Shown piece after piece: positions 17,309 to 24,491 of a stretch of 64,000 nt of DNA. The DNA is from Micromonospora nigra (GTDB taxonomy: Bacteria > Actinomycetota > Actinomycetes > Mycobacteriales > Micromonosporaceae). The stretch spans positions 3,401,501 through 3,465,500 of the forward strand of contig NZ_FMHT01000003.1 in assembly GCF_900091585.1 (NCBI RefSeq). The letters are read 5' to 3'. Each line of letters begins with the position of its first letter. The first letter of the stretch is position 1. Under the pieces are notes generated by a model. The model saw only the letters and a program-made list of their open reading frames with translations. It had not been told where the DNA came from and did not search any database. The position numbers and the translations under genes were made by a program.

Positions 17309-17653
17309 ATGCAGAACGAACCCCGTCCGGAGGTGTCCCACTACACCTATCGCGTCATGTGGTCTGCGGAGGATCGTGAGTTCGTCGCGACCTGTGCCGA
17401 GTTTCCGTCCCTCTCCTGGCTGGCACCCTCCCAGGTCGAGGCCCTGCAAGGGCTTCAGGATCTGGTGCGGGAGGTGATCGCCGACATGGCGGAGCAGGAC
17501 GAGCAGGTTCCGCAGCCGTTCGCCGAACGCAACTACTCCGGCAAGTTCAACCTCCGGGTCGGGGAGAGCCTGCACCGCGAACTCGCCATCCAGGCAGCCG
17601 AGGACGGGTTGAGCCTCAACCAGTACGTCCTGCGCAGGCTCCGGGCCGCCTGA
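17309..17653 (+). CDS. hicB: HicB-family antitoxin, no HicA partner
   Basis: 114-residue HicB-type protein. Residues about 8-60 form the degenerate RNase-H-like fold (YTYRVMWSAEDREFVATCAE, FPSLSWLAPS). Residues about 73-112 form a ribbon-helix-helix (FNLRVGESLHRELAIQAAE, SLNQYVLRRL). ATG 17309 has AAGGAGG 7 nt upstream; the GTG just before it is less well spaced. No HicA-sized (about 60-80 aa) double-stranded-RNA-binding-fold toxin gene lies on either side. It is an orphan antitoxin or a free-standing regulator, probably acting on the dyad in front of it. Confidence 0.85.
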   Translation: MQNEPRPEVSHYTYRVMWSAEDREFVATCAEFPSLSWLAPSQVEALQGLQDLVREVIADMAEQDEQVPQPFAERNYSGKFNLRVGESLHRELAIQAAEDGLSLNQYVLRRLRAA

Positions 17654-17684
17654 CCAGCCGACGGCCCGCCGGGGTCGGACCGGG

Positions 17685-17948
17685 TCAGCGGGCGCTCGGT
17701 CGCACCCGGCGAGTGCAGGGCGACAGGTGATCGGTGGGCAGCGCACACCGCGTGCCGCCGGGCAGTGGCCGGTCGCAGAACACCCAATGGCGTACGCCCT
17801 GCTGGTCCTCGGCCGACACGGTCACCCCGCCCGGTTCGACGCGGGCGCTCAGCCGGGCCAGCAGGCGGACGGCGACACGCGCGAAGATCCGGGCGCGAAG
17901 CAGGTCCGGCGCGGTGATCGGCAGATGGATCACCCAACGGTCGCTCAC
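17685..17948 (-). CDS. Small protein of unknown function, coupled to the DivIVA-domain gene
   Basis: 87-residue protein starting at GTG 17948, whose GTGA overlaps the stop of the upstream DivIVA-domain gene by 4 bp, so translation is coupled. The N-terminal half (DRWVIHLPITAPDLLRARIF) has an alternating amphipathic pattern. The C-terminal half has two cysteines in FCDRPLPGGTRC and a third in SPC, which could bind metal. No known family recognised. The partnership suggests that the two proteins act together. Confidence 0.65.
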   Translation of the reverse strand: MSDRWVIHLPITAPDLLRARIFARVAVRLLARLSARVEPGGVTVSAEDQQGVRHWVFCDRPLPGGTRCALPTDHLSPCTRRVRPSAR

Positions 17949-18229
17949 CGGTAGCGGTGGCTCGCCGATCGTGCGCTCTGCCAGGCCCGCAGCGCGTTCT
18001 TGATCCGTGCGTTCTCCTCCTGCACCGCGACCAGGGCGGTCTGCGCGACGGTGAGTTCGTCGGCCACCCGGTGCAGGAAGGCGCGGATCTCGACGGGGTC
18101 GAGGCCGCGTCGCCGGACGTTGAGGGACCACTCGCGGATCTGCCAGGGCCGGAGCGTTCGTGGCGGACGGGCGACGGCTGCCGGGCGTTGCTCGCGTCGG
18201 GTCATCAGTCGACGGATCAGGTTGCGCAT
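17945..18229 (-). CDS. DivIVA-domain mini-protein
   Basis: 94-residue protein with a basic N-terminus (MRNLIRRLMTRREQ) and a DivIVA N-terminal domain at about residues 28-75: LRPWQIREWSLNVRRRGLDP then VEIRAFLHRVADEL, matching the RxxxFxxxxRGYxxxEVDxFL pattern. A short coiled-coil tail (AQTALVAVQEENARIKNAL) follows. In full-length DivIVA this domain senses membrane curvature. Here the large coiled-coil part is missing, so it may cap or modulate another DivIVA protein. Start ATG 18229. It heads a two-gene operon divergent from the GntR gene. Confidence 0.78.
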   Translation of the reverse strand: MRNLIRRLMTRREQRPAAVARPPRTLRPWQIREWSLNVRRRGLDPVEIRAFLHRVADELTVAQTALVAVQEENARIKNALRAWQSARSASHRYR

Positions 18230-18608
18230 GGGTGACCGCCCTTCGTCGGGTCGCGTCGCTTCGTCGGGTCGCGTCGGAGTGGAAGGGGCGGCCTCCGCCG
18301 GTGGCGGGCGACGGAGACCGCCCCGCCCTGCCATCGCAGCTTCGATCGGCGGTACGTCAGCAGGGCCGCGCCGGGGGAGCGCGGGAGTGGGGTCTCGACG
18401 CGATGCGAGACCGGTACGAGAGGTGCCAACCGACCGCAGCATCACCGCATTACCGCATCACCGAGAGCGGCGCTATCGCCACCGAGTCACCTATGTCAAG
18501 CATGTCTTTGAGCCAGCTACCTACTTATGTCATTCGTGCTACATGTGTTGCCTGCGTCGAAACGCCTGATCGATACTGGTTGGGCCAACCGACTGCAAGG
18601 GGCCTGAC
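18230..18608. other. Divergent control region between DivIVA-domain and GntR genes
   Basis: 379 bp without a gene. It contains an exact 18-bp tandem repeat (18241-18276). Towards the GntR gene lies an AT-richer stretch with three atgtc motifs at 18493, 18502 and 18527 and an acatgt at 18540. These may be half-sites for the regulator, but no single clear dyad is visible. Confidence 0.4.
18241..18276. repeat. Exact 18-bp tandem repeat
   Basis: cttcgtcgggtcgcgtcg at 18241-18258 is followed directly by an identical copy at 18259-18276. It lies just upstream of the DivIVA-domain start. Confidence 0.85.
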
Positions 18609-18836
18609 GTGCCTATCCCACCCACGATGGACGAGCTGCTCGACGCTTTCATCAGAAAGATCAAGGACGGGACGTACCCGCCTGGCTCGCAGCTCCCCTC
18701 CGGGCGGGCTCTGGCGGATGAATACGACGTCTCGCAGTCAACGATCAGCCGCGCGGTGGCGAGGTTGCGGGAGCAGGGCGTGCTGGTCGGCCGACCGGGA
18801 CGCGGCGTCTTTGTTGCGGAGTCCGCCCAAGGTTGA
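18609..18836 (+). CDS. Minimal GntR-type regulator (DNA-binding domain only)
   Basis: 75-residue protein consisting of just the GntR winged helix: DGTYPPGSQLPSGRALADEY, then VSQSTISRAVARLREQGVLV and the wing GRGVFV. Typical GntR regulators add an effector-binding domain of 100 residues or more, which is missing. A stop follows at 18834 with no sign of a fused remainder. GTG 18609 follows AAGGGG. It is divergent from the DivIVA-domain pair and precedes the restriction-modification genes, so it may control either. Confidence 0.87.
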   Translation: MPIPPTMDELLDAFIRKIKDGTYPPGSQLPSGRALADEYDVSQSTISRAVARLREQGVLVGRPGRGVFVAESAQG

Positions 18837-18992
18837 TCTTGCGCCGACGGTAGATCGGTACGAGCCGTCTGTCCGACGGCCTCGCCGATCTTCTGCCGTC
18901 CACGACGGCGGCATCGTGGACCTCGCAGCCGCCGTCGCACGAGCCGCGTGCTGGTCTGATCTGTGCCGAGCATGTTGACCTATGCTCGTCGG

Positions 18993-20723
18993 GTGAAGCC
19001 GGTGGCAGCGGAGATGCGGCAGCTCATGCTCGGCGAGATGCTGTCGTCGCTGTCCGCCATCCCGGCGGAGGCGGTCGAGCACGGTGAGGTCTTCACGCGC
19101 CGCTGGATCGTCGACCTGATCCTTGATCTGGCTGGCTACACCGCAGATCGCGATCTTGCCAAGCTGGTGGCGGTCGAGCCAGCCTGCGGCGGTGGCGCCT
19201 TCCTTGCCGCGATGGCCGCTCGGGTCAGTGTCTCCTGCCGCAAGCACGACCGGCCGTTGCGTGACGCCGAGCGGGCCGTCCGTGCCTTCGATCTGCTGAC
19301 CCCGAACGTGACGGCCAGCAGGCAGCTGGTGCGGGAGGTGCTGGTCGACGAGGGTTGGTCGCTTCCCGAGGCGCGGGAGGTGGCGACGGCGTGGGTGCGG
19401 CAGGGGGACTACCTGCTCGACCCCTATGTCCAGGAGGACGTGGACTTCGTCGTGGGTAATCCTCCGTACGTCCGCCTGGAGGATGTGCCGGCGGACCGTA
19501 TGCACGCCTACCGCGCCGCCTGCCCGACCATGACCGGGCGGTCCGACCTCTACGTCGGCTTCTACGAGCGGGGGCTGCGTTCTCTCGCGCCGGGCGGCGT
19601 TCTCGCGTTCATCTGTGCCGACCGGTGGATGCGTAACCAGTACGGCCGGCAGTTGCGGGAGTTCATCGCCGCCGGCTACAGCGTCGACGTCACCGTGACG
19701 ATGCACGATGTCGACGCGTTCGAGGAGCAGGTGTCGGCCTATCCGGCGGTGACCGTGGTCCGCCGTGCCCGGCAGGGCGACGCCATCGTCGTGGACGCTC
19801 GGAAGGGTTTCGGGCCCCAGGACGCTCCAGGGCTGGTCGAGTCGATCTTCCGAGGGGAGCCAGTCACCGAGCGAAACGACCGGTACGAGGTTGCCCGGCT
19901 GCCGCACTGGTTCACCGGGGGCGACTCCTGGCCCGCCGGTTCTCCGTCCCGTCTGGCCCTGATCGAGGCACTGAACGACCGACTACCCCCGCTCGAGGAC
20001 GCGAGCACGGGCACCCGGGTCGGCATCGGCGTTGCCACGGGCGCCGACAGCGTCTTCATCACCACGGACGCCGACGTCGAACCGCGACGGCTGTTGCCGT
20101 TGACGATGGTCAGGGACACGACGACGGGCAGCCACTCGTGGTCCGGCCACTATCTCGTCAACCCGTGGGACGCGGACGGCCAGCTCGTCGACCTGGCCGT
20201 GTTGCCGCGCCTGCGGGCCTACTACCAGCGGCACGCGGCGGCACTCAAACGCCGGCACGTCGCCGGCAAGCGACCCGCGCACTGGTACCGGACCATCGAC
20301 AAGGTTGACCATTCCCTGATCGATCGCCCGAAACTGCTCTTTCCCGACATGAAGACCATTATCCATCCCGTGCTGGACGAGGGTGGCTTCTACCCACATC
20401 ACAACCTGTACTACATCGTCTCCGACAGGTGGGACTTGAAGGTCCTGGGTGGACTCCTGCTCTCCCGTGTCGCACAGGCCTTTGTGGAGGCTTACGCGGT
20501 TAGGATGCGGGGCGGCACCCTTCGATTCCAAGCCCAGTACTTGCGTCGGATCCGCGTCCCGAGGCCCGAGACGATCTCGGCCGCCGACCGTGCTGCGCTC
20601 GCCGCCGCCTTCGATGCGAGGGACACGCGTGCGGCGACGGAGGCTGCGCTGCGTGTGTACGGGATCGAAGACGCTGGAGATGTGATCGGTGGATCAGCGT
20701 TCGTTCGAGGAAGCGGTTCGTAG
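18993..20723 (+). CDS. Adenine-specific DNA methyltransferase of a PaeR7I-type restriction-modification system
   Basis: 576-residue N6-adenine methyltransferase. The SAM site is VEPACGGGAF (61-70) and the catalytic motif NPPY is at 156-159. GEVFTRRWIVDLIL near residue 32 is the motif-X segment, and the C-terminal half is a target-recognition region ending in FQAQYLRRIRVPRP. It overlaps the restriction endonuclease gene by 35 bp. That enzyme is PaeR7I-like, so the expected modification is in CTCGAG. GTG 18993 is chosen because TATGCT stands 6 nt before it; GTG 18963 and ATG 18972 are possible alternatives. Confidence 0.88.
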   Translation: MKPVAAEMRQLMLGEMLSSLSAIPAEAVEHGEVFTRRWIVDLILDLAGYTADRDLAKLVAVEPACGGGAFLAAMAARVSVSCRKHDRPLRDAERAVRAFDLLTPNVTASRQLVREVLVDEGWSLPEAREVATAWVRQGDYLLDPYVQEDVDFVVGNPPYVRLEDVPADRMHAYRAACPTMTGRSDLYVGFYERGLRSLAPGGVLAFICADRWMRNQYGRQLREFIAAGYSVDVTVTMHDVDAFEEQVSAYPAVTVVRRARQGDAIVVDARKGFGPQDAPGLVESIFRGEPVTERNDRYEVARLPHWFTGGDSWPAGSPSRLALIEALNDRLPPLEDASTGTRVGIGVATGADSVFITTDADVEPRRLLPLTMVRDTTTGSHSWSGHYLVNPWDADGQLVDLAVLPRLRAYYQRHAAALKRRHVAGKRPAHWYRTIDKVDHSLIDRPKLLFPDMKTIIHPVLDEGGFYPHHNLYYIVSDRWDLKVLGGLLLSRVAQAFVEAYAVRMRGGTLRFQAQYLRRIRVPRPETISAADRAALAAAFDARDTRAATEAALRVYGIEDAGDVIGGSAFVRGSGS

Positions 20724-21408
20724 CTCTTGGGCGGTGCGAGAGTCGCAGGCCGCCAAGAAGCTGCTGTCCGGCAGGGCCGACACCGGAGGGCGGGGCGCGG
20801 TCACCGGCGGAGCCCACCTCGACGCGATGACGGAGCTTCTCGCGAGAGCGTTCCGCGACGCCGGCTTCCCGCCTGACTCCGTGCGCTGCAAGTCCGGAAT
20901 CGAATTGCCGGGCTACTTCCGACCCACCAAGAAGTGGGACCTCGTCGTGTTCCACGAGGGTGAACTGGTCGCGGCGATCGAGCTCAAGTCGCACGTCGGC
21001 CCGTCGTTCGGCAACAACTTCAACAACCGGGCCGAAGAGGCGATCGGCACCGCTGTCGACCTGCGGCAGGCGTACGATCATGGCCTGCTCGGTCGACTGA
21101 GGCCCTGGCTCGGCTACCTGCTGTTGCTGGAGGAGGCACCGAGCTCCCTTCGCAAGGGCAAGCCCCGCAGCGGCGGCTTTCCGATCGATCCCGCATTCGC
21201 CGACACTTCGTACCTCGATCGCTATGTGATCCTCTGCCAGCGCCTACGGAATGCCGGCCTGTACGACGCCACCTGCCTGATCACCTCAGCTCGGGAGGCT
21301 GACGCACCCATCCGGCAGCCAGACCCGGAGATCGGTTTCGCCACCTTTCACGGGGCAATCATGGCCCGCCTCGAGGAGATCGGCGTCCTGCCGCCCAGGC
21401 GCAACTGA
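20689..21408 (+). CDS. PaeR7I-family type II restriction endonuclease
   Basis: 239-residue endonuclease of the PaeR7I family, whose characterised members (PaeR7I, XhoI) cut CTCGAG. The PD-(D/E)xK centre is visible: KKWDLVVF with D84, then AIELKSHVG with E98 and K100. The segment SFGNNFNNRAEEAIGTAVDL is strongly family-like. It overlaps the methyltransferase gene at its start (GTG 20689). Length and order (M then R) fit an intact system. It destroys unmethylated incoming DNA. Recognition of CTCGAG is inferred from the family. Confidence 0.9.
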   Translation: MDQRSFEEAVRSSWAVRESQAAKKLLSGRADTGGRGAVTGGAHLDAMTELLARAFRDAGFPPDSVRCKSGIELPGYFRPTKKWDLVVFHEGELVAAIELKSHVGPSFGNNFNNRAEEAIGTAVDLRQAYDHGLLGRLRPWLGYLLLLEEAPSSLRKGKPRSGGFPIDPAFADTSYLDRYVILCQRLRNAGLYDATCLITSAREADAPIRQPDPEIGFATFHGAIMARLEEIGVLPPRRN

Positions 21409-21424
21409 GGGCAGTGTTCCCTGA

Positions 21425-23104
21425 TCAGTCGACCGTGGGCAGGGGTGGGCCGAGGACGTCGTCGGCGTCCACGATCGTGTACGCGTACCCCTGCTCGGCG
21501 AGGAAGCGTTGCCGGTGTGCCGCGTACTCCGTGTCGATCGTGTCCCGGGAGACGACCGTGTAGAAGTGCGCCTGCCGGCCGTCGGCCTTGGGCCGCAGCA
21601 CCCGCCCCAGCCGCTGCGCCTCCTCCTGCCGGGAGCCGAACGTGCCCGACACCTGGATCGCCACCGCCGCCTCCGGCAGGTCGATCGAGAAGTTGCCCAC
21701 CTTCGAGATCACCAGCGTCCGCACCTCACCCGACCGGAACGCGTCGAACAGCCGCTCGCGTTCCTTGTTGGTCGTCGAGCCCTGCACGATCGGCGCGTCG
21801 AGGTATTCCCCCAGCTGGTGCAGCTGGTCGATGTAACCGCCGATGACCAGCACCTGCTCCTGCGGGTGCCGCGCCACCAGGGCGCGCACCACCGGCAGCT
21901 TCGTGCGGGCGGTCGCCGCCATCCGGTAGCGCTCGTCGGCCTCCGCCGTCGCGTACGACATCCGCTCCGCGTCGGTCAGCGTGACGCGTACCTCGGTGCA
22001 CTGCGCCGGGGCGATCCAGCCCTGCTGTTCGATGTCCTTCCACGGCGCGTCGTACCTCTTCGGGCCGATGAGGCTGAACACGTCGCCCTCCCGGCCGTCC
22101 TCGCGTACCAGAGTCGCCGTGAGGCCCAGCCGGCGACGCGCCTGGAGGTCGGCGGTGAACCGGAAGATCGGCGCGGGCAGCAGGTGCACCTCGTCGTAGA
22201 CGACCAGGCCCCAGTCGCGCGCGGAGAACAGGTCCAGGTGGGTGAACGCGCCGCCGCGCCGCGAGGTGAGCACCTGGTACGTGGCGATGGTGACCGGGCG
22301 GATCTCCTTGCGTTCGCCCGAGTACTCGCCGATCTCCTCCTCGGTCAACGAGGTGCGGGCGATCAGCTCCCGCTTCCACTGCCGACCGGCGACCGTGTTG
22401 GTGACCAGGATCAGGGTCGTCGCCTTCGCCTCGGCCATCGCGGCGGCGCCCACGAGCGTCTTGCCGGCGCCACAGGGCAGCACCACCACGCCCGACCCGC
22501 CGGCCCAGAACGCCTCCACCGCCTCCCGCTGGTACGACCGCAGCGTCCACGGCTTCCCGCCGCCCTGACCGGCCTCGGCCAACTCGATCGGGTGCGCCTC
22601 GCCGTCGACGTACCCGGCCAGGTCCTCCGCCGGCCAGCCGAGCTTGAGCAGCGCCTGCTTGAGCCGGCCCCGCTCCGAGGGGTGCACCTGGATCGTGTCG
22701 TCGTCGATCTTCGCGCCGAGCATCCCGGCGAGCTTCTTGCTCTTGGCGACCTCGACCAGCACCACCCGGTCCACGGCGCGCAACACCAGGCCGTGCACGG
22801 GATCGTTGGCGAGCTGGAGGCGGCCGTACCGGTCCATGGTCTCGGCCACGTCGACCAGCAGCGCGTGCGGCACCGGATAGCGGGAGAACTTGATCAGCGC
22901 GTCGACCACGGCCTCGGCGTCGTGACCGGCGGCCCGGGCGTTCCACAACCCCAGCGGCGTCAGCCGGTACGTGTGCACGTGCTCCGGTGACCGTTCCAGC
23001 TCGGCGAAGGGAGCGATGGTCATCCGGCACGCCTGGGCGTCGGGGTGGTCGATCTCCAGCAGCAGCGTCTTGTCCGACTGCACGATCAGTGGTCCACCGC
23101 TCAC
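21425..23104 (-). CDS. DNA repair helicase XPB
   Basis: 559-residue superfamily-2 helicase of the bacterial XPB/ERCC3 type, 3'-5' translocase. After an N-terminal helicase_C_3 region (about 1-100) and damage-recognition segment, motor motifs follow: Walker A LPCGAGKT (209-216), DEVH (304-307), TATLVRED (329-336) and the arginine-finger motif QRLGRVLRP in the second RecA domain. Start GTG 23104 follows GAGAGGA; an upstream GTG at 23182 would only add unrelated sequence. It is convergent with the restriction gene (16 bp apart), so the accessory block ends here. Confidence 0.94.
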   Translation of the reverse strand: MSGGPLIVQSDKTLLLEIDHPDAQACRMTIAPFAELERSPEHVHTYRLTPLGLWNARAAGHDAEAVVDALIKFSRYPVPHALLVDVAETMDRYGRLQLANDPVHGLVLRAVDRVVLVEVAKSKKLAGMLGAKIDDDTIQVHPSERGRLKQALLKLGWPAEDLAGYVDGEAHPIELAEAGQGGGKPWTLRSYQREAVEAFWAGGSGVVVLPCGAGKTLVGAAAMAEAKATTLILVTNTVAGRQWKRELIARTSLTEEEIGEYSGERKEIRPVTIATYQVLTSRRGGAFTHLDLFSARDWGLVVYDEVHLLPAPIFRFTADLQARRRLGLTATLVREDGREGDVFSLIGPKRYDAPWKDIEQQGWIAPAQCTEVRVTLTDAERMSYATAEADERYRMAATARTKLPVVRALVARHPQEQVLVIGGYIDQLHQLGEYLDAPIVQGSTTNKERERLFDAFRSGEVRTLVISKVGNFSIDLPEAAVAIQVSGTFGSRQEEAQRLGRVLRPKADGRQAHFYTVVSRDTIDTEYAAHRQRFLAEQGYAYTIVDADDVLGPPLPTVD

Positions 23105-23276
23105 GCCAGGTCCTCTCGTCGCATGTCGGAAGGGGTCGGATCGGCGGCTGACCTGCCGCGGGCCGACCAACCAGTGTTGCACGGGCCGACCGATCGCAGA
23201 AAAATGCTCACCAGGCGCAACCGGTCGTGTACCTGCACACGTCTACCAAGGGGACACCAGTTCCAGGGGAGGGCGC

Positions 23277-24179
23277 ATGGGGCACCTGAGGTTCGGCACC
23301 CGGCTCGCTGCCCTGGCGGTGGCCACGCTGGTCGGGGCCGGTGCGTGCACGTTCGATCCGCAGGCCGACGGAGCAGGGGGCGGGGGGCCCGTCTCCGTCG
23401 GTGCCGTGGAGCAGCCAACGGGGGCGAGCGGCACGCCCGGACCGGATCAGCGGAAACGGAGAACACCGACCGCGAAGCCGAAGCCCGAGCGCAGCCGGGC
23501 CCGCGCCGAGCCCACCCCCGCCGCGCCCACCCGCAGCCCGGCGAAGCCGACCCGCGAACCGACGAAGCCCACCGCCTCGCCGGCGCCCGCCGGCTGCCCG
23601 CAGGGGGAGCGCCAGCGGGCGGTGGAGACGTACCTGAGCCGGCTGGGCGGGTTCGGCCCGGTGACCGTGGACGGCAGGCAGTCCGCCGCCGACTGCGCCG
23701 CGATCAAGCGTTTCCAGCGGCGGTACGACATCCGCCCCGCCCACGGGCGCGCCGGCCCGCTCACGTACGACGTGGCGAAGCGACTGGCCACCACGGACAC
23801 GGCGGTGTGCGGGCGGCGCACCGGCACCACGTTCTGTGTGGACCTCACCCGGCAGACGACCTGGGTGATGCGCGACGGCAGAGTGATCGTGAAGCCGACG
23901 GTGACCCGCACCGGGATGGCGGGCTACCGCACCCCGGCCGGCACGTTCACGATCAACTACCGCAACGTCAAGGAGTGGTCCGACCCGTACGAGGTCTGGT
24001 TGCCGTACTGGCAGCACTTCACCCGGGGCATGGGGTTCCACGAGACCACGACCTACCTGCACGACAAGTCGATCGGCTCGCACGGCTGCGTGAACCTGCT
24101 GCGTGCCGACGCCGTCAGGTACTGGGAACTGGGCCGCAACGGCAGCCGCGTGGTGTTGGTCGGCAGCCGTTCCGGGTGA
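23277..24179 (+). CDS. Lipoprotein L,D-transpeptidase with peptidoglycan-binding domain
   Basis: 300-residue exported lipoprotein. The signal peptide ends in a lipobox VGAGAC. A Pro/Thr/Lys-rich linker (about 55-105) spans the wall, followed by a peptidoglycan-binding helical domain (about 108-165, QRAVETYLSRLGGFGPVTVD). The YkuD catalytic domain ends with SHGCVN (S268-C271), nucleophile C271 and H269. It forms 3-3 cross-links in peptidoglycan or attaches proteins to it. ATG 23277 follows GGGGAGGG. Divergent from XPB across 172 bp. Confidence 0.93.
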   Translation: MGHLRFGTRLAALAVATLVGAGACTFDPQADGAGGGGPVSVGAVEQPTGASGTPGPDQRKRRTPTAKPKPERSRARAEPTPAAPTRSPAKPTREPTKPTASPAPAGCPQGERQRAVETYLSRLGGFGPVTVDGRQSAADCAAIKRFQRRYDIRPAHGRAGPLTYDVAKRLATTDTAVCGRRTGTTFCVDLTRQTTWVMRDGRVIVKPTVTRTGMAGYRTPAGTFTINYRNVKEWSDPYEVWLPYWQHFTRGMGFHETTTYLHDKSIGSHGCVNLLRADAVRYWELGRNGSRVVLVGSRSG

Positions 24180-24221
24180 CAATCTAGGAACGAACGCAGG
24201 CCGAACGGGGCGGGAGGGTGA

Positions 24222-24461
24222 ATGACCGTCAACCAGGATGTGATCCCCGAGCGGGTGCGGAGCGCAACCGCCGAGCCCGTCTCCACCGCGACGGTCGTCG
24301 CGTACGCGGTCGCCGGGGTGCTGCTGTTCGGCTGGTTCCTGTTCGGCTGGCTGGTGCTCCAGCAGGGATTCGTCGCCTCGATCGGCGAGGCGGCCGGCAC
24401 CGGGTTCGCGTTGATGCTGGTCGTCGCGATCGTCGGTACCGTGCGCCGCGAGCGTCGCTGA
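24222..24461 (+). CDS. Small two-helix membrane protein
   Basis: 79-residue protein with two hydrophobic segments (about 24-47 and 57-73) and a basic end (RRERR). No enzyme motif is visible. A GGGAGGG ribosome site precedes the ATG, and it follows the L,D-transpeptidase by 42 bp on the same strand, so it may be co-transcribed with it. Function unknown. Confidence 0.72.
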   Translation: MTVNQDVIPERVRSATAEPVSTATVVAYAVAGVLLFGWFLFGWLVLQQGFVASIGEAAGTGFALMLVVAIVGTVRRERR

Positions 24462-24491
24462 ACCCGCCGACAGCCCCGGCCCGGCGGCCTC

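Noticed and set aside
17309..17653. Complete HicAB toxin-antitoxin pair
   Set aside because: No HicA-sized gene adjoins on either strand; the next genes are a coupled DivIVA pair.
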